From Rossellomorea vietnamensis (GTDB taxonomy: Bacteria; Bacillota; Bacilli; Bacillales; Bacillaceae_B): a stretch of DNA of 64,000 nt. Below the pieces are notes generated by a model. The model had not been told where the DNA came from. It searched no databases and saw only the letters and a program-made list of their open reading frames with translations. The position numbers and the translations under genes are program-made. Of the stretch, positions 28,803 to 36,503 are shown one piece after another; position 1 is the first letter of the stretch; each line of letters starts with the position of its first letter. The stretch spans positions 1 to 64,000 of the forward strand of contig NZ_LIXZ01000002.1 of NCBI RefSeq assembly GCF_001305855.1. Direction: 5' to 3'.

Positions 28803-29005
28803 GTCAAGCACCTCTATTATATTTGATAACGTCACATTTTGAGCTGGGACGTTTTTCTCTTATTGACTTTTGTTATTATAGCATATTCGCACTCTCACTG
28901 TGAAAGGGGCGGTTTCATTCTCTCCATGCAACCACAATATTTCCTTAATGATACCTCCTGTGATAAAGTGAATGTTACTAGAACGTCAGTTTGGAGAGAT
29001 GTTTC

Positions 29006-30283
29006 ATGTCGATAAAACCACTTGCCTTTAAGATGAGACCAAGGACCATCGAGGAAATCATCGGGCAGCAGCATTTAGTCGGGGACGGAAAAATCATCGA
29101 CCGGATGGTGAAGGCGAAGCAGCTATCATCCATGATCCTGTACGGCCCTCCCGGCATTGGAAAAACATCCATCGCAAGTGCCATAGCCGGAAGTACAAAG
29201 TACCGTTTCAAAACCCTGAACGCTGTGACGAATAATAAAAAAGATATCCAAATCGTAGCAGAAGAAGCGAAAATGTCAGGTAGTGTGATCCTCCTGTTGG
29301 ATGAGGTCCACCGGCTGGATAAAGGAAAGCAGGATTTCCTCCTTCCCTATTTAGAGAACGGGATGATCACATTGATCGGGGCGACAACGAGCAATCCCTA
29401 TCATGCCATCAATCCGGCCATTCGAAGCAGATGCCAGATTTTCGAATTAAAGCCTCTTTCAATAGAAGAAATGAAAATCGCACTGACCCGTGCCATTGAA
29501 GATGAAGAACGCGGCTTGGGCGGATATTCACTCGATGTAACAGACGAAGCGATTGAACATTTTGCAAGCTCCAGTTTCGGTGATGTAAGAAGTTCCCTGA
29601 ATGCATTGGAATTGGCAGTACTGTCCACTTCACCAGGTGAGGACGGGGTCATTCATATTGATGTCTCCATTGCAGAAGAGTGCCTTCAAAAGAAAAGCTT
29701 TTCTCACGATAAAGATGGCGACGCTCATTATGATGTCGTCAGCGCATTTCAGAAATCGATTCGCGGAAGTGATGTGAATGCGGCCCTCCACTATCTCGGA
29801 AGGCTCGTTGAAGCAGGAGATCTGCCGAGCATTGCACGGAGGCTGCTCGTGATTGCCTATGAAGATATCGGCCTTGCCAATCCCCAGGCGGGACCCCGGA
29901 CACTCGCGGCTGTGGAAACAGCTGAGAAAATCGGGTTTCCAGAAGCCAGGATTCCATTAGCTAACGCAATCATCGAGCTTTGTCTATCGCCTAAATCGAA
30001 TTCGGCGATCACTGCCATCGACCTTGCCCTTGCAGACATCCGGAAAGGGAAAAGCGGCGTAGTGCCCGATCACCTGAAAGATGCACACTATCAAGGGGCG
30101 AAAGAATTGGGCAGAGGTGTGGAATATAAATATCCACACAGCTACGAATCGGGTTGGGTACCGCAAACCTACCTGCCCGATAAACTGAAAAAGGCTCAAT
30201 ACTACACCCCGAAATCCACAGGCAAATTTGAACAGGCCATCGCACAGGTGTATGAGAAGATAAATAAGCAGATGAAAACCTAA
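29006..30283 (+). CDS. rarA: Replication-associated recombination protein RarA
   Basis: The 425-aa AAA+ ATPase (YrvN, MgsA/WHIP family) works at stalled replication forks. Walker A is GPPGIGKTS (residues 47-55), Walker B LLLDEVHRL, and sensor 1 GATTSNP; the C-terminal tetramerisation domain contains KGAKELGRGVEYKYPH-like text. The ATG at 29006 has GGAGAG seven bases upstream. The stop codon overlaps the first base of the first structured repeat downstream. Confidence 0.95.
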   Translation: MSIKPLAFKMRPRTIEEIIGQQHLVGDGKIIDRMVKAKQLSSMILYGPPGIGKTSIASAIAGSTKYRFKTLNAVTNNKKDIQIVAEEAKMSGSVILLLDEVHRLDKGKQDFLLPYLENGMITLIGATTSNPYHAINPAIRSRCQIFELKPLSIEEMKIALTRAIEDEERGLGGYSLDVTDEAIEHFASSSFGDVRSSLNALELAVLSTSPGEDGVIHIDVSIAEECLQKKSFSHDKDGDAHYDVVSAFQKSIRGSDVNAALHYLGRLVEAGDLPSIARRLLVIAYEDIGLANPQAGPRTLAAVETAEKIGFPEARIPLANAIIELCLSPKSNSAITAIDLALADIRKGKSGVVPDHLKDAHYQGAKELGRGVEYKYPHSYESGWVPQTYLPDKLKKAQYYTPKSTGKFEQAIAQVYEKINKQMKT

Positions 30284-30405
30284 AGCGGAGGCGGCTCGTT
30301 CAGAGGCGACAAGCATAAGGCGAACCTGCCGGAAAGGCGTTCTTTGCCTTTTTGGCAGGTTTTACTTATGACCTCGAGCCTCTAGCCGCCGGAGCTGGAT
30401 GATAC
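30282..30405 (+). repeat. Structured dispersed repeat, copy 1 (AGAGGC/GCCTCT subtype)
   Basis: Lower stem AGAGGC (30302-30307) with GCCTCT (30378-30383), CATAAG with CTTATG, upper stem AACCTGCC (30323-30330) with GGCAGGTT (30354-30361), and an apical AAGGCGTTCTTTGCCTT hairpin. The right flank reads GACCTCGAG then AGCCGCCGGAGCTGGA. It begins at the rarA stop codon. Confidence 0.8.
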
Positions 30406-30530
30406 AAAAGCGGAGGCGGCTCGTTCAGCCCCGACAAGCATAAGATGAATTGGTCGAGAAGGTGTTCTTTGCCTTCTTGGCCAATTTAGCTTATGACCTC
30501 GAGGGGCTAGTCGCCGGAGCTGGATGATAC
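30406..30530 (+). repeat. Structured dispersed repeat, copy 2 (AGCCCC/GGGGCT subtype)
   Basis: Tandem to copy 1. Lower stem AGCCCC (30427-30432) with GGGGCT (30503-30508), CATAAG with CTTATG, upper stem AATTGG (30448-30453) with CCAATT (30481-30486), and an apical AAGGTGTTCTTTGCCTT hairpin. Compared with copy 1 both sides of the lower and upper stems have changed together. Confidence 0.8.
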
Positions 30531-30563
30531 AAAAGCGGAGGCGGCTTGTCGCCTCTTTTTTTA
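30531..30563 (+). terminator. Terminator of rarA, built from a partial third repeat copy
   Basis: After the same AAAAGCGGAGGCGGCT start as the full repeat copies, the sequence shortens to GAGGCG-gcttgt-CGCCTC followed by T7. This is a canonical intrinsic terminator. Confidence 0.85.
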
Positions 30564-30567
30564 ATCC

Positions 30568-30594
30568 CATATCTCCACGCCCAATCATACATTA
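30568..30594 (+). promoter_or_regulatory. Candidate SigK/SigE promoter of tgl
   Basis: CATACATTA (30586-30594) fits the SigK -10 consensus CATAnnnTA exactly and is near the SigE one; CCATATC 12 bases upstream resembles a SigE -35. Transcription would start close to 30601, only about 20 bases before the tgl start. Mother-cell expression fits the known role of Tgl in coat cross-linking. Confidence 0.5.
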
Positions 30595-30619
30595 GTAAAA
30601 AGGCCTGGAGGTGTATGGC

Positions 30620-31339
30620 TTGATCATCATCGAAAATGAATCCACCCCTAAGGATTTACCGAACCTGAGCGCTGTTGAAGAAAACATATTTACTACCTTA
30701 AAAGAAAGTCCAACCGACTATCGGTATCGGAATCTTCCGGAGCTCAAATATGAGCTGAAAGTAAGGGAAAGAATCATTAGCAATGCGAAAAAAATGAATG
30801 AAAGTGACGCCACTTTTTCAGCCTTCGAACACTCAAAGTTCAACCCGGCATTTTGGACCAAGACCCCCTACGGATACCAGCTGAAGGAATCCAAGCTTCC
30901 ATCGGACGCCATTGATGATATCTTCACCAACAGTTCTGCATACAGCTTTGAATGTGTCACAAGCATTGTCCTGATTTACTATAAATCCATCCTTGATACG
31001 ATCCAACCTTCCTATTTCAATGAACTTTACGCACATCTCCTTGTATGGGGCCACAACTATGATGATGATCTTCCGATGGTCACATATAAAGGGCTGGATT
31101 ATATCCCAGGGGATGTCTATTACTTCTTTAATCCCGATTTCGAAGATCCGATCTGGATGGGCGAAAACTCGGTCTTTATAAAAGAAGACCAGTATTTCGG
31201 CCACGGGGTGGGTCTCATGACACACGACGAAATGATTGAAGCACTGAATACACTTCGCAAAAAGGATGCAACGAAGTCCGCCTATCTCCTTGAACAAGTT
31301 ACACGCCTGAAATTTTCCGATTTATATCGATACACATAA
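30620..31339 (+). CDS. tgl: Protein-glutamine gamma-glutamyltransferase (spore coat transglutaminase)
   Basis: The 239-aa enzyme forms epsilon-(gamma-glutamyl)lysine cross-links in spore coat proteins such as GerQ. The catalytic cysteine is C112 in SFECVTSIVLIYY; E181 and H194 in WMGENSVFIKEDQYFGHGVG complete the active site described for B. subtilis Tgl. A TTG at 30620 is the likely start because GGAGGTG is at the right distance; it gives the N-terminus MIIIENES. In B. subtilis tgl is elsewhere on the chromosome, so this location is a lineage-specific placement. Confidence 0.9.
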   Translation: MIIIENESTPKDLPNLSAVEENIFTTLKESPTDYRYRNLPELKYELKVRERIISNAKKMNESDATFSAFEHSKFNPAFWTKTPYGYQLKESKLPSDAIDDIFTNSSAYSFECVTSIVLIYYKSILDTIQPSYFNELYAHLLVWGHNYDDDLPMVTYKGLDYIPGDVYYFFNPDFEDPIWMGENSVFIKEDQYFGHGVGLMTHDEMIEALNTLRKKDATKSAYLLEQVTRLKFSDLYRYT

Positions 31340-31374
31340 AAAGTGACGAACTCTTTTGAGTCCGTCACTTTTCC
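31337..31374. terminator. Bidirectional terminator between tgl and yhcI
   Basis: AAAAGTGACG...ACTC pairs with GAGT...CGTCACTTTT around a TTTT loop, with A and T runs on the flanks. It serves the converging tgl and yhc genes. Confidence 0.88.
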
Positions 31375-31384
31375 CTACCTTTAT

Positions 31385-32335
31385 TTATGCCGCTACGTCC
31401 CTCTTGTTGAATACCAGGAAGGCAAGCAGCTGGAAGATGATGAAGTAAATGATCAGCATGGTGATAGAGAAGCCCATGGTCATGCCGTCGACCAGTGGCG
31501 GTGTAAAGCCTGTGTACTGAGTCAGGTCGGTGTTAGCGAACAGACTGTACTTTGCCCAGTCGAATTTAAGGGCAAGCAGGCTTGTGGCATTGCCCCCGAC
31601 AAATAGGAGGAATAAAGAAATTCCGATTGCCAGCGAGCTGCTTCTAAACACAGCTGAAATCATAAAGGCCATGGTAGCCATCATCACGATATTGACGGTT
31701 TGTAATAAGTACGTCTTGATCAAATATCCGACGATACTCTGTTCAACCACTTTCCCATCAACAAAGGCCAGGTGAGTGGACTGATCTGTCCCTCCGAACA
31801 ATATAAGCCCAAGAAGGAGTGATACGACGAATAATAATAACAACATACTCATGCCGTACAAGATAACGGTAAAGTATTTAGAAAGAAGGATCTTGGTACG
31901 TGAAATAGGGCGGATGAGCAATAGCTTGATGGTCCCCCAGCTAAATTCACTTGCGACGATACCTGCTGCCACAATGATGGTAAATAATCCGACAACCAGC
32001 ACGATATTGGCATTCATTTCTACGAACGTCCAAGTCGTTTCTTTTACTTTTGGTTCGATATCGTTCTCAATGCGGTATTCGTTAATTGCCACTCTTCGTT
32101 CAGTGTCTTTTTTAATGAATTTATTCAAATTAGGAGTTTCAGACAACATTTGTTTATCCGATTCCACCTGGGCGGAAAGTTCCTGTTTCCAGTTATTCAT
32201 TTCTTTCGCTTTCGAATCACTATACTTGGTGAAAGCACCTGTCACTCCAATTATGAGAATCAACAGCCCAAGCATCACAAACGTTCCGACCCGCTTGAAG
32301 ATTTTGATCCATTCATTTCTAATAAGACTAAGCAT
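31385..32335 (-). CDS. yhcI: ABC transporter permease (YhcI type)
   Basis: The 316-aa membrane protein has an N-terminal helix after [20 protein letters not shown], a long extracytoplasmic loop (residues about 40-110, Lys/Glu-rich), and five more helices, the ABC-2 (NatB-like) permease layout. The ATG at 32335 has AAGGAGAGG upstream and overlaps the end of the ATPase gene yhcH by eight bases. It is the last gene of a five-gene operon whose order is that of B. subtilis yhcE-yhcF-yhcG-yhcH-yhcI. The substrate is unknown. Confidence 0.8.
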   Translation of the reverse strand: MLSLIRNEWIKIFKRVGTFVMLGLLILIIGVTGAFTKYSDSKAKEMNNWKQELSAQVESDKQMLSETPNLNKFIKKDTERRVAINEYRIENDIEPKVKETTWTFVEMNANIVLVVGLFTIIVAAGIVASEFSWGTIKLLLIRPISRTKILLSKYFTVILYGMSMLLLLFVVSLLLGLILFGGTDQSTHLAFVDGKVVEQSIVGYLIKTYLLQTVNIVMMATMAFMISAVFRSSSLAIGISLFLLFVGGNATSLLALKFDWAKYSLFANTDLTQYTGFTPPLVDGMTMGFSITMLIIYFIIFQLLAFLVFNKRDVAA

Positions 32336-33257
32336 GTATGACCTCTCCTTTATCATTTGTAATTTCCAGGAACCTGTCTTCCAATGTTTTGGCTACAGGC
32401 ATGACGCTGAATATTTGAACATCGGCTTCTACAAGCGATCGAATGACTCCTGGTACTTGTTCTTTTGTCAGGGCCACCTGCACTTGAGACCCTTGGGATT
32501 CAAACTTGATTCCGGGATCGAAACTGTTAAGAACGGCTTTGATTTTTTCCACATCGTTGATTTCGAAGTGGTAGACCTGTTCAGACCCTTCTACAAAGTC
32601 CCTTACTTGTTGCACATCGACAAGCTTACCGGACTGGATGATCCCGATCCGGTCACACATCATCTCCATTTCAGATAATAAGTGACTCGATACGATGACC
32701 GCCATGCCCTCTTCCTCGGCAAGCTTTCTGATATACGCACGGATTTCGCGGATTCCCGCCGGATCAAGGCCATTTGTCGGCTCATCGAGAATGAGAAGTT
32801 TCGGTTTATGAAGCAGGCACTGGGCAAGTCCCAGGCGCTGTCTCATTCCAAGGGAGTACGTTTTCACCTTATCATTGATACGGTCCGTTAAACCGACCAG
32901 TTCGATGACTTCTTTCATTCGTTCATCGGAAATCCCTTTTTGCATGCGCGCAAAGTGCTGTAAGTTCTGATATCCCGACATGAACTTATAAAGCTCAGGA
33001 TTTTCAACGATGGCCCCCACATCCTTAATGGCGCCTTCAAAGTCTTTCTTGATGCTTTTCCCTGAGATAAGGACATCTCCTTTTGTTATATTCATCAATC
33101 CAACGATCATACGGATCGTCGTCGTTTTCCCCGCTCCATTCGGTCCAAGGAAACCGAATACTTCCCCTTCATACACGTCGAACGTTAAATTATCAATGAT
33201 GGTCTTCCCTTTAATGACTTTGGAAACACTTTGTAATTGCACAACCGTCTTCATCAT
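32328..33257 (-). CDS. yhcH: ABC transporter ATP-binding protein (YhcH type)
   Basis: The 309-aa ATPase has Walker [11 protein letters not shown], signature [12 protein letters not shown], Walker [14 protein letters not shown] and a regulatory C-terminal domain of about 80 residues ending in [11 protein letters not shown]. It pairs with the permease YhcI. Its ATGATG start overlaps the stop of yhcG, so translation is coupled. Extension upstream of 33257 has no support. Confidence 0.85.
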   Translation of the reverse strand: MMKTVVQLQSVSKVIKGKTIIDNLTFDVYEGEVFGFLGPNGAGKTTTIRMIVGLMNITKGDVLISGKSIKKDFEGAIKDVGAIVENPELYKFMSGYQNLQHFARMQKGISDERMKEVIELVGLTDRINDKVKTYSLGMRQRLGLAQCLLHKPKLLILDEPTNGLDPAGIREIRAYIRKLAEEEGMAVIVSSHLLSEMEMMCDRIGIIQSGKLVDVQQVRDFVEGSEQVYHFEINDVEKIKAVLNSFDPGIKFESQGSQVQVALTKEQVPGVIRSLVEADVQIFSVMPVAKTLEDRFLEITNDKGEVIHA

Positions 33258-33964
33258 TTCATCTTCCCTTCTGATTTTGTTGTCTTCTTCAACCACTGCA
33301 GGACAGATAAACCTTCTGATTCTCTCAATTCCTCCACCTGACAATGGCCTTTTATTTCTCCATCCGAGATGATATAGGCTTCATCGAGGATCGCTTCAAT
33401 CTCATCGATTTCATGGGTCGCTATGATCACGGTCTGCTGTCCGAAATCAATATAGGATAGGAGGCCTTTCACGATCGTATCCCTCACCATGGGATCCAGC
33501 CCTGAGAATGGTTCATCGAGTAGCAGCACTTCCGTGTTGCGGGACAATGCCAATACTAGCTTCAGCCTGCCCCGATTCCCTTTCGATAAGTGCTTGATCT
33601 TCTTCCCGCTATCAAGCTCCATGAATTCGACGAGTTCATTCGCTCTCCCTGTATCAAAATCCGGGAATTGAGAGGCGTAAAACCGGATCATTCCCGCAAC
33701 CGTGAATGCTTCATAAAACATATCCAATTCCGTCAAATAGGCGACTTCACTAGCACTTTTCCTGGTGACTGTTTTTCCGTTCATGGTGACCGTCCCTGCG
33801 TTTGGGAGTACCAGGCCGGCAATCATTTTTAATGTGGTGGATTTCCCGCTTCCGTTCGGACCGAGGAGACCATATATCTTCCCCTTTTGAAAATGAAAGG
33901 ATGTCTGGTTCAGCGCTAGTTCGTTCCCGTACTTCTTGGTGACACCTTCAAATTTTACAACCAT
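33254..33964 (-). CDS. yhcG: ABC transporter ATP-binding protein (YhcG type)
   Basis: The 236-aa ATPase has Walker [11 protein letters not shown], signature [16 protein letters not shown] (a divergent LSxGxxxR form typical of the YtrB/YhcG group) and Walker [14 protein letters not shown]. It probably works with the membrane protein encoded by yhcE. It begins two bases after the end of the regulator gene yhcF. GAGGGGAGG precedes the ATG. Confidence 0.85.
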   Translation of the reverse strand: MVVKFEGVTKKYGNELALNQTSFHFQKGKIYGLLGPNGSGKSTTLKMIAGLVLPNAGTVTMNGKTVTRKSASEVAYLTELDMFYEAFTVAGMIRFYASQFPDFDTGRANELVEFMELDSGKKIKHLSKGNRGRLKLVLALSRNTEVLLLDEPFSGLDPMVRDTIVKGLLSYIDFGQQTVIIATHEIDEIEAILDEAYIISDGEIKGHCQVEELRESEGLSVLQWLKKTTKSEGKMK

Positions 33965-33966
33965 CT

Positions 33967-34341
33967 CTATTCCTCCCCTCTTCGATCCAGATATTTTTCA
34001 ACACCCTGGATCATTTGATTCTTCGTCAGACCCAGTTCTTTCATGCTCCGGATGAAGGACTCGATCACTTCCCGCTGGACCTTTTCATTCAGCTCTGTCA
34101 GAACCTCTTCCTTTTCCGTCACAAATGTTCCCTGCCCTCTCCTCGTCTCCACGATGTCCATCCTTTCTAATTCACTGTACGTACGCTGAATGGTATTCGG
34201 ATTCACTCCTGATTGAACGGCCATTTCCCGGACGGAAGGCAGTTTGTCACCAAGTGCTAACTCTTTCCGCACGATTTCACGGATGATGCGATCAGCTATC
34301 TGCAGGTAGATGGGTTTGGAAGCTGTATATTCCTCTGTCAT
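33967..34341 (-). CDS. yhcF: GntR-family repressor (YhcF/YtrA type)
   Basis: The 124-aa protein consists of the winged helix-turn-helix ([20 protein letters not shown] at about residues 39-58) and a short C-terminal helix, the YtrA subfamily of GntR. Such regulators repress their own ABC transporter operon and respond to envelope stress or cell-wall antibiotics in relatives. A matching TAGTGT-N14-ACACTA dyad lies in front of the operon. Confidence 0.88.
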   Translation of the reverse strand: MTEEYTASKPIYLQIADRIIREIVRKELALGDKLPSVREMAVQSGVNPNTIQRTYSELERMDIVETRRGQGTFVTEKEEVLTELNEKVQREVIESFIRSMKELGLTKNQMIQGVEKYLDRRGEE

Positions 34342-34344
34342 AAC

Positions 34345-35124
34345 CTACACCTCAACCTTGCGATCCAATAATCGGCAGGCAATGATAAAGACGATGATCA
34401 TGATCATTCCTTCAAACAGGAAAGGCATGACCGGGAATGGGATCATTTCAGCATCGAAGCCTGCATTCGCCTCATTGGCACCAACAGAGAAGAAGAAGCC
34501 GGAACTCACCTTTACGGTAAAGGTTTCAAAGAAGAATCTTTCCACCCTGTCAATGCTCATCAGAAAAGCCACTGCACTTTGATAAACAATGATGAATCCC
34601 GCTATGACGATCCAGCGGATATTCTTGAGTGACGGATACTTTGAAAGTGAATGGTAGAGCGTCCACAGGAAAATCGTCCATCCTGAAAAGTAGAGTCCGA
34701 CAATCGTCACACCAAGATTAAAGAGAATGCCTTCTTTGATTGGCCAGTAAGAGAAGAGAGAATCCTCCTGAAAAATGACCATGGTCAGAATACCCAATAT
34801 ATCTACTACTAACAGTGATAGAGTGGAATAAATAAAGGCAATGATAATTTTGGATGATAGGAGCTTAAGTCCGCTATGGGGACTATGAAGCCACAACTGG
34901 GTTTTCCCTTCCACCCTCAGCATGGAGCAGACAATTCCCGGAAGAAAGGCGAAATGGAATACTCCGATCATGATGAGGAATATTTGTGTCACGCTTGGCT
35001 CATGGACATAATGACCAATCACCAACCCAATGACAAAAATGAGAAAAATAATGGCTATCCAGCCATAAAACCAAATACTGGAGGTTTTGAAGTCTTTCCA
35101 GAGAAGACCTTTAAACGCATTCAT
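34345..35124 (-). CDS. yhcE: ABC transporter membrane protein (YhcE type)
   Basis: The 259-aa protein has about six membrane helices and begins MNAFKGLLWKDFKTSSIWFY; the KDFK-type start, a cytoplasmic WLHSPHSG loop and the closing helix (EGMIMIIVFIIACRLL) fit a small ABC-2-like permease subunit. It is the first gene of the operon, before its repressor gene, and would pair with YhcG. Assignment to YhcE rests mainly on order and size. Confidence 0.72.
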   Translation of the reverse strand: MNAFKGLLWKDFKTSSIWFYGWIAIIFLIFVIGLVIGHYVHEPSVTQIFLIMIGVFHFAFLPGIVCSMLRVEGKTQLWLHSPHSGLKLLSSKIIIAFIYSTLSLLVVDILGILTMVIFQEDSLFSYWPIKEGILFNLGVTIVGLYFSGWTIFLWTLYHSLSKYPSLKNIRWIVIAGFIIVYQSAVAFLMSIDRVERFFFETFTVKVSSGFFFSVGANEANAGFDAEMIPFPVMPFLFEGMIMIIVFIIACRLLDRKVEV

Positions 35125-35149
35125 TCTTACACTCCTCCGTAACGTGTTT

Positions 35150-35194
35150 TAGTGTTCTAGTTAGATAGTACACTATGACAGAATAGAACGTCAA
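35150..35194 (-). promoter_or_regulatory. Promoter and GntR-type operator of the yhcEFGHI operon
   Basis: On the minus strand -35 TTGACG (35189-35194), an 18-base spacer and -10 TACTAT (35165-35170). The inverted repeat TAGTGT (35150-35155) / ACACTA (35170-35175) with a 14-base gap straddles the -10 and the start site. AGTGTA...TACACT-like sites are bound by YtrA-type regulators, so YhcF would block RNA polymerase here. Confidence 0.75.
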
Positions 35195-35232
35195 CCCTTT
35201 TTTTACCTATTTACTGGAATTTTTCCCAAACT

Positions 35233-35271
35233 AAAAAGGACTGAATCCACCTTGGGAATTCAGTCCTTTTG
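35233..35271 (-). terminator. Terminator of tcdA
   Basis: AAAAGGACTGAAT pairs with ATTCAGTCCTTTT around a 13-base loop, nine bases after the tcdA stop. Confidence 0.85.
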
Positions 35272-35279
35272 AAGAATTT

Positions 35280-36044
35280 TTATTTGTCTTTTACTCTTTT
35301 GATTTCGATATCCTTCAACAACTGGTTCATCACATGACTCGCTGCAATCAGCCCGGCCACGGAAGGAACGAAAGCGTTGGAAGACGGAGGAAGCTGTGCT
35401 TTACGGATCTTCGCATCATCCTTCCCGACTTCCTTTCTGATATCTTCACGGATGACGATTGGGCTCTCATCAGAGAAAACCACCGTCACGCCTTTTTTGA
35501 TTCCTTCTTTTTTCAGGCGGGTACGGATCACCTTGGCGATTGGATCAGTATGCGTCTTGCTGATATCAGCAATTTTGAAGCGGGTCGGATCAGTTTTATT
35601 CGCCGCTCCCATGCTCGCGATCAATGGAATATTTCGTTTCAGACATTCTTTCATTAAATGGATTTTATAGGAGATCGTATCAGAGGCGTCAATGACATAA
35701 TCGAGTCCCTGAGCAAAGAATTCCTCGTATGTTTCTTCCGTGTAGAACATTTTTAAAGCGATGACTTCACAGTCCGGATTGATGTCCATAATGCGGTCCC
35801 TCATCAGATCAACCTTTGGCTGACCAACAGTAGAGAGCAATGCATGGACTTGACGATTTACGTTGGTGATGTCCACATCATCTTTATCCACTAACACTAA
35901 ACGGCCTACACCGGAACGGGCTAACGCCTCAGCTGCAAAGGATCCCACTCCCCCGATTCCGAGTACGGCCACCGTACTATTTTTAAGGGTTTCAAGTCCT
36001 TCTTTGCCGATCGCTAGTTCATTTCGAGAAAACTGGTGTAGCAA
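35280..36044 (-). CDS. tcdA: tRNA threonylcarbamoyladenosine dehydratase
   Basis: The 254-aa E1-like enzyme (YrvM) uses ATP to cyclise t6A37 of ANN-decoding tRNAs to ct6A. VLGIGGVGSFAAEALARSG is the nucleotide-binding Rossmann loop, VDKDDVDITNVNRQ and DASDTISYKIHL are family motifs. A TTG at 36044 is chosen because GGAG is eight bases upstream and the N-terminus MLHQFSRNELAIG then fits the family; the in-frame ATG at 36059 has no ribosome site. Confidence 0.92.
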   Translation of the reverse strand: MLHQFSRNELAIGKEGLETLKNSTVAVLGIGGVGSFAAEALARSGVGRLVLVDKDDVDITNVNRQVHALLSTVGQPKVDLMRDRIMDINPDCEVIALKMFYTEETYEEFFAQGLDYVIDASDTISYKIHLMKECLKRNIPLIASMGAANKTDPTRFKIADISKTHTDPIAKVIRTRLKKEGIKKGVTVVFSDESPIVIREDIRKEVGKDDAKIRKAQLPPSSNAFVPSVAGLIAASHVMNQLLKDIEIKRVKDK

Positions 36045-36174
36045 AATAATCAACTCCATTATAAGTATTCAACTAGGTTTATACTGAATTAGAATAAAGG
36101 ATAGGGGACCGAAAATCAACATGAAATGTTGTCCTTCTCTTTCGTTTACCCTATTAAGAGAAGATTTAGTCCCG

Positions 36175-36211
36175 ACAAAAAAGCCAGGCTGCTGTCAGCC
36201 TGGCTTTTTAT
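36175..36211 (-). terminator. Intrinsic terminator of the 6S RNA gene
   Basis: AAAAGCCAGGCTG pairs with CAGCCTGGCTTTT around ACAG-like loop bases, and T6 follows on the minus strand. It is a perfect 13-14 bp stem located just after the 6S RNA body. Confidence 0.88.
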
Positions 36212-36237
36212 TCTGTGACATCTTCATTATTATATTA

Positions 36238-36440
36238 GTTTGGACGAGTCCCAATCGTGCCGCCGCCATCATTTCCTTCGTTTTGAACCCGCTCTCGGCA
36301 GGTGGGTGCTTTATTCCACTATTTGTTAGTCCCCGGCACGGGGCATGAACGCCTAGCGGAAACATCAAGCTCCCGAAGTTTGAATTGTTCGGTCAAAACT
36401 GTTAGGTAAAAACGTCGTACACATCAGGACTCGTTTGTGA
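36238..36440 (-). ncRNA. bsrA: 6S RNA (6S-1/BsrA type)
   Basis: The minus strand carries the features of Bacillus 6S-1 RNA: ACGAGTCC (36427-36434) closes with GGACTCGT (36244-36251), CCTGATGTGT follows, then GACCGAACAATT and GGGAGCTTGATGTTTCCGC around the central bulge. 6S RNA binds SigA-RNA polymerase as an open-promoter mimic and limits transcription in stationary phase. It lies between aspS and tcdA (yrvM), exactly as in B. subtilis. A -10 element (TATGATATTAT, about 36449-36459) is upstream. The exact 5' end is uncertain by several bases. Confidence 0.9.
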
Positions 36441-36503
36441 TTGTCTAAATAATATCATACCGCCAGGATGATTTCAACGAGTGACCCCCGGTATTTACTT
36501 ACA

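Noticed and set aside
31851-32678. 275-codon open frame on the plus strand across yhcI and yhcH
   Set aside because: It runs antisense over two well-supported overlapping ABC genes and has no domain or ribosome site.
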